Shown here one piece after another: positions 16,901 through 26,487 of a stretch of 64,000 bases of DNA. The stretch comes from an uncultured Bacteroidales bacterium (GTDB taxonomy: Bacteria; Bacteroidota; Bacteroidia; Bacteroidales; Paludibacteraceae): NCBI GenBank assembly GCA_902762355.1, contig CACWNR010000003.1:62001-126000 (forward strand), given 5' to 3'. The notes under the pieces were generated by a model. The model was not told the origin of the DNA. It searched no databases and saw nothing but the letters and a program-made list of their open reading frames with translations. Positions within the stretch are counted from its first letter, which is position 1, and every line of letters begins with the position of its first letter. The position numbers and the translations under genes are program-made.

Positions 16901-19900
16901 TGGCGCTACTTGTGCTTGCCGCAGTAGCACCCGTTACATCCCATTGCTTGAATGCATATTTGGTAGAACCTACTCCGGCGGCAAGAGCCTTGGTGCCTAC
17001 CGTCCAAGTGGCAGTCACGTCGGCAACGTCAATAGCATCGCCATCTTCATTCACTTTATTCACCGTCACACTATAGACATCAATCGTCGTCGTGGCTGTC
17101 TTCTCGATGCCTGCTTCTGTATAAGTAGCCGTAACCGTCTGACCTGTTCCTGCACTTAGCGCACCTAACGGTGTCCATGTGGTACTTGCCGTCACGGCTT
17201 TTGTACTACCGTCACCCATCGTTGCAGTCACCACTGCACCGGTACTGCTGAAACTCTCGCCTGCAAAATATTTACGGGTTGTCGGCTGCGTCGTGATAGC
17301 GATACTCTTCAGTTTGGCGGTCGCCGATGCTGTAATCACGATATTGCCGGTAATAACTGCAGAGAACGTAAACGCGCCCGTACTATTATTATAGGTGTAA
17401 TCCGTTCCGACTGTCAGCGGCGTACCACCCATCGTCACAGCAATACTGCTCGGCAGGAAGAAGTTCGTCGCATCTACCGTAAACGTACTGTTCAACGCAG
17501 TTGTCGTGCTACCCGTGTATGTGAACGATGCCGGCAACCCCGCATTGGCTACATTCGTAAACGTCTTGGTAATCGTATAGACATTCGCTGTCCATTTCGC
17601 GTACAGCGTCATCGTCTCGTTCACCACATCGCTTGCAAAAGTCCAAGCGTTCGTGCATGCCGGCTCTTTGAACCAACCGCCGAAGGTATAACCTGTCGCA
17701 CTCGGTGCACTCGGAGCACTAATCTTGCTTCCTGCAGCCACGTTCTCCAAGTCTGAAATAGCAAGACCGTGACCCTGCAAATCGAAATGCACGGTACCTT
17801 TCACAAACGTCTTACTCATTTCCAGCGAGTGGTCGGTTACGTCCAAAGTAGCTGTAATATTATACGTCGAACCCACATGCATGCCGTCCAACGTAGCATT
17901 ATCATTATTACCCGTATTACCAATCCAACCATTGTAATTCGTCTTTGCCTTAAATTCTTGCGACTCACCTGCCGCATTCGCAGGCGCGTAATTATTATAG
18001 GTAGCCGTCCATACACCTGCTCCTTGGTCGCTGAACGATGCCAACGAACTTGCCCACTCGTCACCACTCGGATCTCCGTGCAGGTCTATCGTCACGCCCG
18101 AACCGTTCCAACGAATATAGTCTCCGTCAGAACTATCGTCATGCTTACCGGTAGAACGGATAGTGTTGCTTCCGTTTGCATCTGAATACGAGCAACCACC
18201 ATTCTTATTCCACCAATCGGAGCAGTTGGCTGCAAAACGCTGTATATCCAAATAAGGCAGATCGCCTGTGGCAGGTACAACCGTTGCAAACAGTTTCTTG
18301 CCTGCATCTCCACCGGTTGCATCAAACAACCAATAGGTCGATTGTGCGGTTTCACTTCCTCCTGCTGTATGGAACCATGCCTTCACACAACCGCCTCCCG
18401 TCCAAGCACTCGTACTTTCTGCTTGAATGAAGATGGTCTTCCCGTTCGGGAAATAGGATGCATTGGAAACAGTGATAGTAGCCACTGCGGACTCAACGGT
18501 ACAACCGCCTTGACTATTACCTACAATACATTTGAATTTTATCGTACCCGCCGAGGCTGTAGTAAGACTTGCACCCGAATAAGTAGCGAGATTGTTTGTA
18601 CCGGCTGCATTGCTCCAACTGTCTCCATTATCGGTACTTACTTTCCATAGATATGTCAGCGTTCCCGAAGCCAGTGTCGCAGATACAGATAAGGCATCCG
18701 GGCTGTCTCCTACATAATAACTCGCATCTGCCGGATCTCCTGCTACAACCGGCGGCACACATGTCGGAGTGATAGTAATGCTTACATTTCCCGTTACACT
18801 ACTTATTGACAATGCACCTGTACTGCTGTTCCATGATTTGCTTGCGTTCGTAACCACAATTTCAGCTGGTAACGCATAACCGGTAGCAGCTGTAATAGTA
18901 ATAGAACTAAATCCGCTGGCACAGGTCGTTGCCGGTATTGCTGACAACGATGCCGCCGTCACATTCGTCACTCCTGTTTTGGTTACGGTGTAACTGCTCG
19001 TCGTAAACGTCACATGACTTGCACCTGTCTGATCGGCAACGCCGTCGCAATAACCACCACCACTAGAAACGGTCGAAAGTTTAACATAATACTCCGTACA
19101 AGGATCCAAACCGGTGATGGCTTGCGAAGTCGCAGAAGCGGAAATATTATCAATTGTTGCAACAAGCGAGTTGTCCGACTCCTTATATACTTTTAATATA
19201 TTTTTACTGATACCGGTGGTGGCACCCGTCCAACCCCAGTTCGCCGTCGCCCCTGTTGTACCTACACTGGTAAAACTAAACGACCCATTTATTGACGCAA
19301 GTTCTGTACAGCAAGTTGCAGTGGTAGAATAATAGGTTGTTCCGCCTCCGGAAGTCGTCCAAGTTATACTGATACTGGCTATGCGCGTAGCACTAGAATT
19401 CATTCTGATGCCCACATATTCATAATCTGCAGCAAAATTATAAGTAGTTTGGTAATTAGAACTGCTGGTATACGTAATAGAACCGACATTGGTGCCGTAC
19501 GTAGATGAGTTGTACAAATCAGCAGCGGTACTATAAGCAGTTGATTTTCCGTATACATTGATTGTTCTGCTATCAGTTGCAGAGGAGGACCATTCAATAA
19601 CAACTGATTTGACTGTACCGCCCGATGTCGTACTAACTATACCTGCCGGACTTGTTCCACGTAATTGAATATCCGACCCATTTTTAGCCGATTGACCTGC
19701 ATAAACAGCATCTGAAGAAGAACCTGCCACATCTTCAAAAGCCACATAAGACGTTTCTGTAGCTTCCAAATCTGCCGCAGTAATCACATCTGTTACAGTA
19801 CTGCTCCCACCTCCTCCTTCTGTATGGCTATATACCGCATAATACGGACCGGCGCCATCTACCTCGGTAACAAGCGTCATAGCTGTCGAAACATTCTGTG

Positions 19901-20939
19901 CAGCGCGTTGGGTTTTACTCCAGCCGACAAAAGTCCATGCAGAGCAGCCCCCTTGATCTCCGGAACCGTCAATATCATCCAATGCCGTTCCTTCAACGAC
20001 ATTATTGATAGTAGATATCACTCCGTTACGATTAAGTGTTACATTACAAGTCCACTTGGCATACAAATCGGCATTGGCACTAAGCGATGCTCCTGCGGAT
20101 GCCGCAGAAGTTAATGCAGCATCGGTGTACCAACCTCCAAAGGTAAAGCCTGTTTTAGCAGGTGTTGGTAACGGATTTGGCAAAGCGCTTTGTCCAGATG
20201 CATTACTCGGGCAACCAGACGTCGCACCATTACAGTGATATGTAATGCTATAACCAGAAGCCGCTTTTTTATAGATATACAAAGACTCACTTCCGCTACC
20301 ACTATAACAGTTAAAAATAGGAGTTCCGTTATTGTAATTGTACTTCATATACTTTCTCGTATACGTACCTTTAGCAACAGGTTTTGCGAGCCCAGAGGAG
20401 AATGTAATAGCCCATTTGCCATTATTTCCAGGACTTGCAACAACTCCTAAACGGTTATTACTCGAAGATGTTGCCGCAAGCATACCAGCTGTGCCCGCGT
20501 AATTATCCGTAGAGAAAGTCCAACCATTCGTATTATCACCTCCCAGTGTGAAGGTCATTACGTCAGAATTAGCAGCAACGGAGACTTTTTCTGAGGAGAC
20601 TGTTACTGCAACAGTAGCACGATTGTCACTTTTTGAAGTCCTTGCGATAGCATATGCCGTGCCATTAGATTTTGAACTAACGATAATGTAATGAGAGCCA
20701 GACACCAAACCACTTGTACTCGTTATTAATTCATAAGTACCAGCCTCGATAGCTCCCCACGCATTCCCAACTCCGACAGTCAGAATGAGTACTAAAACGG
20801 ACACGAGTTTCAGCATTGTGGAACGACGGTGGAACGACGGTGAGCCGACGGTCAACCGACAGTCATGTCTTACGTCACTACTCTGTAGGTTTCCCCACGC
20901 CCCCCACAGAGCCTTCAAATAAGTAATTAAGTTTTTCAT
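13905..20939 (-). CDS. Giant secreted repeat protein (2344 aa), module gene A1
   Basis: The largest gene in the window. ATG at 20939 is preferred because its leader is AT-rich, as is typical of the phylum. The hydrophobic signal core (L-V-S-V-L-V-L-I-L-T-V-G-V-G-N-A-W-G) only comes at residues ~45-62, so the n-region is unusually long; a start at 20816 would give a normal one. The N-terminal module ends in S-L-Y-I-Y-K-K. Many Listeria-Bacteroides repeats follow (Y-N-A-N-G-G, F-x-G-W-Y/W, L-Y-A-K-W), with Ig-like and fibronectin-like domains between. The last ~120 residues (H-F-V-D-L-V-H-G ... H-L-H-L-V-G-W ... F-Y-A-V-W) match the end of A2. No sorting tail is present. Likely an adhesin or matrix component working with B1 and C1. 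An 11-mer tandem repeat lies in its 5' end. Confidence 0.75.
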   Translation of the reverse strand: MKNLITYLKALWGAWGNLQSSDVRHDCRLTVGSPSFHRRSTMLKLVSVLVLILTVGVGNAWGAIEAGTYELITSTSGLVSGSHYIIVSSKSNGTAYAIARTSKSDNRATVAVTVSSEKVSVAANSDVMTFTLGGDNTNGWTFSTDNYAGTAGMLAATSSSNNRLGVVASPGNNGKWAITFSSGLAKPVAKGTYTRKYMKYNYNNGTPIFNCYSGSGSESLYIYKKAASGYSITYHCNGATSGCPSNASGQSALPNPLPTPAKTGFTFGGWYTDAALTSAASAGASLSANADLYAKWTCNVTLNRNGVISTINNVVEGTALDDIDGSGDQGGCSAWTFVGWSKTQRAAQNVSTAMTLVTEVDGAGPYYAVYSHTEGGGGSSTVTDVITAADLEATETSYVAFEDVAGSSSDAVYAGQSAKNGSDIQLRGTSPAGIVSTTSGGTVKSVVIEWSSSATDSRTINVYGKSTAYSTAADLYNSSTYGTNVGSITYTSSSNYQTTYNFAADYEYVGIRMNSSATRIASISITWTTSGGGTTYYSTTATCCTELASINGSFSFTSVGTTGATANWGWTGATTGISKNILKVYKESDNSLVATIDNISASATSQAITGLDPCTEYYVKLSTVSSGGGYCDGVADQTGASHVTFTTSSYTVTKTGVTNVTAASLSAIPATTCASGFSSITITAATGYALPAEIVVTNASKSWNSSTGALSISSVTGNVSITITPTCVPPVVAGDPADASYYVGDSPDALSVSATLASGTLTYLWKVSTDNGDSWSNAAGTNNLATYSGASLTTASAGTIKFKCIVGNSQGGCTVESAVATITVSNASYFPNGKTIFIQAESTSAWTGGGCVKAWFHTAGGSETAQSTYWLFDATGGDAGKKLFATVVPATGDLPYLDIQRFAANCSDWWNKNGGCSYSDANGSNTIRSTGKHDDSSDGDYIRWNGSGVTIDLHGDPSGDEWASSLASFSDQGAGVWTATYNNYAPANAAGESQEFKAKTNYNGWIGNTGNNDNATLDGMHVGSTYNITATLDVTDHSLEMSKTFVKGTVHFDLQGHGLAISDLENVAAGSKISAPSAPSATGYTFGGWFKEPACTNAWTFASDVVNETMTLYAKWTANVYTITKTFTNVANAGLPASFTYTGSTTTALNSTFTVDATNFFLPSSIAVTMGGTPLTVGTDYTYNNSTGAFTFSAVITGNIVITASATAKLKSIAITTQPTTRKYFAGESFSSTGAVVTATMGDGSTKAVTASTTWTPLGALSAGTGQTVTATYTEAGIEKTATTTIDVYSVTVNKVNEDGDAIDVADVTATWTVGTKALAAGVGSTKYAFKQWDVTGATAASTSSASTTLSSPTANVVVNAVFYKPRVVKWSVNGNDSYNTGSPTTTVAYNGTISTVPTAPSGLVCASTFIAWTDAAHNNGTTAKDNASYYGSALYTAAGDFPNITAETTTFYAVFAESGGAAVNTVMWSEDWTGATSSSGSGTPSPSDARPSAQGDHSGKTVYGGATITYTDGTGTYVRTNENNAGGTAPELLIKANENWTISGIPTGGAATLTLEYRTNGTLTVSTSTDNVSIGTKSGSNPYTNTITVGSGVTSFNLSFTQTSNRRIDNVSVKVASVSLTNYVTECDANIVKVTYNANGGSTSCTNTTTDKTEDFTVCGTEPTRDYYTFAGWLCSADDEVYAASATISAAAIDADFTLTAQWTPVPYSITYELYGGTNSGSNPATYNVTTATITLQDPTKGHDRFDGWYTDDGVWSDQVTEIPLGSHGNVTLYAKWATRHHIEFFKEGISVGEIWRADDENMEDAVAGQGTAPVEPIAPPTTCSSKVFVGWTEDPIDDETDDAPADLMKPAAGTVDEDKEFHAVWDTESSSSGTETIFTDDFNVTGTDEVTSRSGWTDLSTVYGGSGSIRFSSGKNAGSMTLDVSGMEMSGTWEIKFKIKKYGSDGSGALAVSSAFEDVTTSFSPTSVSTTDGANWTEKTITVTGVHSGTEIHFDGTANSRVYVKDVEIKRTGTITTHSAYSTSCCATKVTLSENSPEHGTIVFGKTSVGTCGGDKEVSLTITPEAGYQLHSYDVATGGGKVATKSVSPAISLDNNSSAVQNITLTFADEANGAYDVTASFSLMTVTSWTWTMHDGGGAIPDPLNLYVGQNARLDVAYTPAGVDASKKTYTRNKDNAYINWVGSAYAGYSTISGRATTGENTTEVIFTHADGPTKTVNVKVLPLPLTHFVDLVHGKAFADVAATIEGNALSATKTTPTSDDWTTPNANPCEENHLHLVGWIREDWPALVEYLNGTGAAPTTVAITGAGNDGEGHAYYIAAGASINVQTFDGVTFYAVWSKVE
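20818..20861. repeat. 11-mer tandem repeat in the 5' end of A1
   Basis: Four 11-mers: GTGGAACGACG twice, then GTGAGCCGACG and GTCAACCGACA. They lie just upstream of the sequence for the hydrophobic signal core (second possible start 20816). Confidence 0.8.
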
Positions 20940-21018
20940 ATTATTTTGATTTTTATACTATTTACACCTTAATTTATTCTCGCACGTGCGTGTATGTACG
21001 CTTGCACACGTTCAATAA

Positions 21019-23580
21019 TTATTTATTGTCTGCATAATTGTGAAATGCCATTTGTTGAGCATTCTTTCGTATTTCACCAATATATCGTAGTATGGTTGGT
21101 TCATTATACTTACGTTTGTTATTTTCATCAAATGATTTCTCTAATGCTAATGCGATAAGAGAATATTCCTCATAAATCGATGTATGAAATACTCCACGAT
21201 CGTCTGTGTTGATGGATGACTTTATCAACGGATATGATGGATCACTATTCACTTTGTCAATAGGATAGAAACTCGTTAACAATGGATGTTGGTCATATCT
21301 ATCAATATATCCTATCTTTAAATTCGAGGTTGGGCAGCACTCTATAGTTATTTTCTTTTGTGAAATCTCATATTGCATCTTTTCCTGCATATCTTCAACA
21401 ACGGCAGAAATTTCTTTGAGTTTCCAAACATGTTGCTTTAATTGCATGCCGTTTTTAATAATCTCATTTTCGAAGAAATAAGCTCCATACAAATCTTTTG
21501 CAACTTGATTGTCTGTGGCATTTTGCACAATCGGTTTTCTCGAATTAGCTGTTGCATCCCAAAGGCTCATCCATGCGTAGTCATTGGAACTATTAATATA
21601 TTCAGGGTCATTACCACGCAACAACATACTTTGCCAATAGTTGTTCGTATCCCACGCTGCAATCTTGTTGTAACCAATCGCATTATATAATGTCTTTGCG
21701 ATTTTTTCGATTAAATAGTCTTCAAAAGCATGACTCATGGTAACTCCTAAAGCCCTTCCTCGTACGTACAACCAAATACACTCATCCAGTAAATTCTGTA
21801 AAGGGATCACGGACGTATAGTGGCGTCGCTTATAATACTCCTTTACATTGATGCCTAATGCCATTGCGTGACCAATGCGGCTCTGCTCATTCAAGTCAAG
21901 GAATAATATCGCCTCTTCAATAGCTCTTAATCCGTCTGGTATGTCAAGAAAATCTTCGCCTGCGTGATAGGACTTACAAGAAATACCTTTTATTGCTGCA
22001 TACCGATAAACATGTCCAAATACTTCCGGGCGGCAGAATATTTCTCTACTTGCAGCATCTATACCAACAACATATTTTTTGTCTTTCTCCCGTATTACAT
22101 CGAATATTAGTTTCTTGATCTGATTGCGATATTTTGTATCACGCGTTCCATCTTTTATAGTACCGACTTTATTAAATGGTGTCGGGAATGGGGTCTCATA
22201 TTTGCCATTCTTGATAAAATGCACTACTACACCAAATTGCTTTTTATCCTTTTTTATCGTATCATCCGCATTACATCGTGGTAACGCAAACATGGACTTT
22301 TCATATTCGTATTTCTCTTTTACAATGTTTTTCGGCGTAACGCGTGGCTCAAGAATGTCGTTATCTGAACGAGTTGATGTGTATTCAACAATGTTTGCAA
22401 AATATCTATTAATGGGAGACCATTCTGGTATAAACAAATCCTTCCTGTCTTGGTACTCCTCAAAATTCTCAAAACCTTTAATTGGATTAATCTGTACAAA
22501 TTCGCGACGAATCTTGCTCTTCAGTAATAAGTACAAATAAAAGTACGGCGCTGTAGATACACATTTGGGATCGTGGCTGTAATATCCATAGAAGAACCTA
22601 TACAACAGTTGACGCTCTCCTTGATAAACTATATTAACTATTTCTCGTTGTTTATCGCTCAATAGCAATTCGCATATTTCTTCTGAGGGCAACAAGCAAT
22701 AATCAATATGTCTTCTATTATTAGTCGGCAAAGACGAAAGTGAAGCATTGGTTACCGCAGCCTGTAAATCTAGTGCAAAACTATCAGCAAACCAAGGATC
22801 AGTTAAAATTTTATTTACCTTACAACAATAATTGTGTTCTATACATTCTTCCTCACTAAAGTTCGCATATTGTGGTTTGAGCAACAGACAGTAAAAGACA
22901 AATCGCAGGTATGCAGCCGCAACACATTGTTGCTTAAGTGTACTAGGATACTCAGTATTGGAAGAAAGTAAATCCATCTCTTGTGAACGTTTGAGATTCT
23001 CCATTTTCTTCCTCATCTGAATATTATTCGTAAGACTTATCCAATTGAGATTGAACACATCTGCGGTTGCATAGTAATGAGCGTGAACATCTGCCAATCC
23101 TTCGTCCAATACAGCATTAAGTGCTGCATTGTTATGTGGCAATATGTCTGGCCAATTCAATCGACTACGCATCGGTTGGTGTCTATTCAAATCATAATTT
23201 GCCACAAAAGCAGTAGTCAATATGTCTTCACCTATATACAATGCGGTATCTTTCCATCGGAATAGTTGTTGGAAATTCACTACGGGAAGGTCATTCTCCG
23301 AAGTGAGAACTTTCTCTGCAACCTTTTGAATAATATCAAACGGATGATATACAGAAGGCAAAGTGCTAACATCTTTTACCCAATCGCCACCGGTTTGAAT
23401 GCGCAACAAGTTGGCTTCTGTATATGTGTACTCCTGTTTTGACCATTGCACAAGCTGAGGCAGGATGTCAAGAAATACATCCTGTTGTAAATTGTTTTTA
23501 TTTTTATCCAGTTGGGCAACTAAAGTATCCACCGGATAATCATAAAACAACGCTTTTACTATGCCACGATCGAGATCCAT
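21019..23580 (-). CDS. rdrB: RADAR adenosine deaminase RdrB
   Basis: 853 aa. It carries the complete catalytic set of a metal-dependent adenosine deaminase: D-V-H-A-H at 164-168 (metal-binding H-x-H), Y-H-A-G-E-D at 538-543 (metal His, catalytic Glu), R-I-G-H-A at 568-572, and N-T-D-D at 791-794. The ~370-residue insert between the first and second motifs and the overall size fit RdrB of RADAR anti-phage systems rather than purine-salvage Add (~340 aa). In characterised RADAR, RdrB assembles with the ATPase RdrA and, on phage infection, deaminates adenosine in RNA and/or (d)ATP to inosine forms. The gene starts 3 nt after the rdrA stop, consistent with translational coupling. No motif residue is missing, so it is probably active. 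It ends 79 nt before A1 on the same strand. Confidence 0.88.
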   Translation of the reverse strand: MDLDRGIVKALFYDYPVDTLVAQLDKNKNNLQQDVFLDILPQLVQWSKQEYTYTEANLLRIQTGGDWVKDVSTLPSVYHPFDIIQKVAEKVLTSENDLPVVNFQQLFRWKDTALYIGEDILTTAFVANYDLNRHQPMRSRLNWPDILPHNNAALNAVLDEGLADVHAHYYATADVFNLNWISLTNNIQMRKKMENLKRSQEMDLLSSNTEYPSTLKQQCVAAAYLRFVFYCLLLKPQYANFSEEECIEHNYCCKVNKILTDPWFADSFALDLQAAVTNASLSSLPTNNRRHIDYCLLPSEEICELLLSDKQREIVNIVYQGERQLLYRFFYGYYSHDPKCVSTAPYFYLYLLLKSKIRREFVQINPIKGFENFEEYQDRKDLFIPEWSPINRYFANIVEYTSTRSDNDILEPRVTPKNIVKEKYEYEKSMFALPRCNADDTIKKDKKQFGVVVHFIKNGKYETPFPTPFNKVGTIKDGTRDTKYRNQIKKLIFDVIREKDKKYVVGIDAASREIFCRPEVFGHVYRYAAIKGISCKSYHAGEDFLDIPDGLRAIEEAILFLDLNEQSRIGHAMALGINVKEYYKRRHYTSVIPLQNLLDECIWLYVRGRALGVTMSHAFEDYLIEKIAKTLYNAIGYNKIAAWDTNNYWQSMLLRGNDPEYINSSNDYAWMSLWDATANSRKPIVQNATDNQVAKDLYGAYFFENEIIKNGMQLKQHVWKLKEISAVVEDMQEKMQYEISQKKITIECCPTSNLKIGYIDRYDQHPLLTSFYPIDKVNSDPSYPLIKSSINTDDRGVFHTSIYEEYSLIALALEKSFDENNKRKYNEPTILRYIGEIRKNAQQMAFHNYADNK

Positions 23581-23583
23581 TTA

Positions 23584-26415
23584 TTATTTTGAAATACACA
23601 TTTTTAATGCTTCCACAATATCATTCATCATCTTCATGACATCCGCTCTCTTATATTGAGTACCATGCAAGAATAGTTTATTTAGTTCAGGCAGGAACTG
23701 CGCATTAAGCATAAATGTCTTCATCATAGTATCATTAATAATCTTAACGATTTGTTCTCCTCTTTTAGGGAAACGTCTTCCTTTTAGACCAGACAGAACG
23801 GCATTCCTTATTTTATCATTACTTATATCCGCAATATCTACTGAAGACATGTAAGGCTTTTCACCAGTTAAAGAACTAGTAAGGTAGTCAATAGTCGTCT
23901 CTATGTCCTTTCCATTATCCTCTAACGCCTGTGATAATATATCTAAGAATTGAAATGTAACAGTTGGAGTAGATGGCTCTTCTATAAGTTTATTATCATC
24001 AAAACGCAACCGAGGATATAGTTTGATATTCAATTCTCTGATGTCATCATACGCAAAATGAATTTTCTCAAACATAGATCCTACTTTATGTGTATCTTTC
24101 TGACGTAATAATTCTTCGAAAATTGCCCATTGAATATCAATTACTCTAATAATTGCATCTGATATTAATCCATGCATCTCAAAATCCTCATATTCACCTT
24201 TCCTTATGTTATATTTCATTTGGTATAATAAAGAATTCTCGTCATCTAAAGCCAGTTCATATAATGAGGTTCCCCGTTGCATTATTTCATCGAAACGCCC
24301 ATATGCATACTTAATGTTACATACAGAATAGAATGGGGCCAAAAAATCAAAAATAGCCACGCTAGCTGATTTACTTAATACCCCAAAATGTTGAGGCACT
24401 TGTGCAAATCTATTGTAACCTTTATCTTCCTCCTTTTCTTGACTAGTAGCCGTTCTCACTAAGCACAGTGCAAGATATTCGCACATTTGGAAGGCATTAA
24501 TGAAATTAGGATTACGCTCCTCTTCAACTTTTAATAGTTCTTTATCAACAGCTTTGATTAAATTTTGGACTTTGTTAAAATTGATAGGCTTCCTATCTTG
24601 TTTCCCCGGTAATAACATTCCTTGAGGATATGAGAAATACGATCCGTTAACTAAACGCTGCAATCGATTAACATGATTATACAAACGATCTGCTTTATGA
24701 ATGTAAATCTTTGATAAATCATTGTTTTGCGGGTATAGTGTATCTTCGCTTTTTGATATTTCGTTATAGCATGCATACAAGCGCATAGAGTATACCGTTT
24801 TGATAAAGAATATCAAATTATGCATATTTTCATCAACTGTAATTGTGCTAATTAGCCACAACACAAACATTACGTCTCCTAACGATATATTTGTTGAGTT
24901 ATTTACTCTATTTGTAATATCGGCATACAACTTCACGCAGTTCATTTGGATCTCGACCTCACTTACTTCATCTGTTTTTGAAGTATTTGGCTCTGGGGTA
25001 ACGAATAGGAAGTCTCTACCCCTACGTGAAGCACTATCTTTAGGGACGATCTCTATCTTTGCGTCTTTTAGGCGCTGCGCAATATGTTCAATTACAAAAG
25101 CATTAAAAGAGGTTAAGTCTACATATTCTGATAATTGACCTGCAAATTTATAATCTACTTCCGGCAACCTCATTGCCCATGAGTTAAAGAAATAATCTTT
25201 AAAAACATCACGTCCTATTTCATTGTCACCATTTTTATCCCTGTAATCAGGAAGGGATTCCAACGTGCTTATCAAGTGGCATAATTCTCGCAAATTTCTT
25301 GGAACTATAGGAGATATATGCTGCTCATTATAGAAAACGTAACCCGTTTTTTGAAATATCAATTGTACAACTCTTTCTTTTACAGTTAAATCTTCTAAGC
25401 CATTTTCATTAGAAGAATCGATAATTTTTATTCGTTGTTCGCAAACATCTTCTATTGCCGGCATTGGCACACGATTACTGCGTGGTAACAACTTTGAGGT
25501 GTATTTGCGCGCTATTTCCTGACAATAATCCCATTTAAGATCAGTGTCTTTTACTTCTTTTTTGTGAGCTGTCGCTATCACATCAATTAATTGTTCTTCT
25601 TTTACTGAAACAAGAACAATACAATATGGGTTAATCAGATATTTGCGGAGCATTTCGGCCATGGTATAGCCTTCTGTAATGTTTAAATCCAAGTCATCAA
25701 TGCAAATAAGTAAACATTCCTTCCCTACAAATCTCAAATAACACTTAAATAATTTTTGCAGCTCTGTTTTTAATTGCAGACCAGCTGCCAAGTCACTCAT
25801 ATCTTCTATAGTGTCGTAGACAGTGTTATCCTTCTTTGGCGCCATAACGGAGATGCACTTTCTTACTCGCTGCAGTTGCTCCATTAAATTACGATGTGCG
25901 CAAGTATTTGAACAATCACTCTCACATCCTCGCTTGATTTTATCTTGCGCCTTTAGACTTATTCGTCCTAATAACAACTCCAACAAATTGTGTTTATCAT
26001 CGAAGAACGATGGATCAATCACATCAAGCCATTCAATCTTGTCCGGAGATAACATAGTATCATTGTTATTCTTATCTTTAGGAAAAGCAAGAACTTCTTT
26101 GGCTTCTGTCTGTGCGTCTTTATCTGTCAGCATCGTCGCAAATGAAGCCATACAAGAGGATTTACCCTCACCACGATCTCCACAGAAAGCAATTATATTA
26201 GATATCTTGTTGTCAATCCAGATATCATTCTCGACTCCATTGTTATTATCGAGTTTTTTTATCTGATTATATTGTTGAGCCCAAAGACGATTAAAGATGT
26301 CTATAGCCTGCTGATACTGATTCAGCATAATGGAATTTTCAAAATGGTCTCTTTCTACAACAATACCATTCTCCTCTCCTTTGCGAAATATGATAGGCTT
26401 TGCATTCATAATCAT
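23584..26415 (-). CDS. rdrA: RADAR ATPase RdrA
   Basis: 943 aa P-loop ATPase. Walker A is G-D-R-G-E-G-K-S-S at 79-87; Walker B is L-L-I-C-I-D-D-L-D-L-N at 235-245. A cysteine/histidine patch (C-E-S-D-C-S-N-T-C-A-H, ~164-174) lies between them and could bind metal. The long alpha-helical C-terminal half has no further motif I recognise. Size, P-loop layout and the immediately following deaminase identify it as RdrA, the ring-forming ATPase that recruits RdrB. ATG at 26415 follows GAGGGTAA; a second ATG two codons later is possible. The upstream 40 nt (26416-26455) is an element repeated at 26858 and 28682. No close promoter is seen; the nearest good minus-strand promoter is at 27517, implying a ~1.1-kb leader. 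Confidence 0.85.
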   Translation of the reverse strand: MIMNAKPIIFRKGEENGIVVERDHFENSIMLNQYQQAIDIFNRLWAQQYNQIKKLDNNNGVENDIWIDNKISNIIAFCGDRGEGKSSCMASFATMLTDKDAQTEAKEVLAFPKDKNNNDTMLSPDKIEWLDVIDPSFFDDKHNLLELLLGRISLKAQDKIKRGCESDCSNTCAHRNLMEQLQRVRKCISVMAPKKDNTVYDTIEDMSDLAAGLQLKTELQKLFKCYLRFVGKECLLICIDDLDLNITEGYTMAEMLRKYLINPYCIVLVSVKEEQLIDVIATAHKKEVKDTDLKWDYCQEIARKYTSKLLPRSNRVPMPAIEDVCEQRIKIIDSSNENGLEDLTVKERVVQLIFQKTGYVFYNEQHISPIVPRNLRELCHLISTLESLPDYRDKNGDNEIGRDVFKDYFFNSWAMRLPEVDYKFAGQLSEYVDLTSFNAFVIEHIAQRLKDAKIEIVPKDSASRRGRDFLFVTPEPNTSKTDEVSEVEIQMNCVKLYADITNRVNNSTNISLGDVMFVLWLISTITVDENMHNLIFFIKTVYSMRLYACYNEISKSEDTLYPQNNDLSKIYIHKADRLYNHVNRLQRLVNGSYFSYPQGMLLPGKQDRKPINFNKVQNLIKAVDKELLKVEEERNPNFINAFQMCEYLALCLVRTATSQEKEEDKGYNRFAQVPQHFGVLSKSASVAIFDFLAPFYSVCNIKYAYGRFDEIMQRGTSLYELALDDENSLLYQMKYNIRKGEYEDFEMHGLISDAIIRVIDIQWAIFEELLRQKDTHKVGSMFEKIHFAYDDIRELNIKLYPRLRFDDNKLIEEPSTPTVTFQFLDILSQALEDNGKDIETTIDYLTSSLTGEKPYMSSVDIADISNDKIRNAVLSGLKGRRFPKRGEQIVKIINDTMMKTFMLNAQFLPELNKLFLHGTQYKRADVMKMMNDIVEALKMCISK

Positions 26416-26455
26416 TTACCCTCATTCGTGTCGGGCGCAACTATTATTTTGTATT
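26416..26455 (-). promoter_or_regulatory. Leader element copy 1, directly upstream of rdrA
   Basis: Read on the minus strand: AATAC, A-rich spacer, TAATAGTTGC, then CCCGACACGAATGAGGG, TAA and the rdrA ATG. Copies 2 and 3 lie at 26858-26910 (minus) and 28682-28728 (plus). Confidence 0.7.
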
Positions 26456-26487
26456 ATGATCTTTCAGTTTTATTTTTGCCGTGACAA

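Noticed and set aside
21019..26415. Type III CRISPR-like or ordinary purine-salvage interpretation of the deaminase/ATPase pair
   Set aside because: No Cas motifs; the deaminase is far larger than salvage Add and is coupled to a large ATPase, which fits RADAR better.
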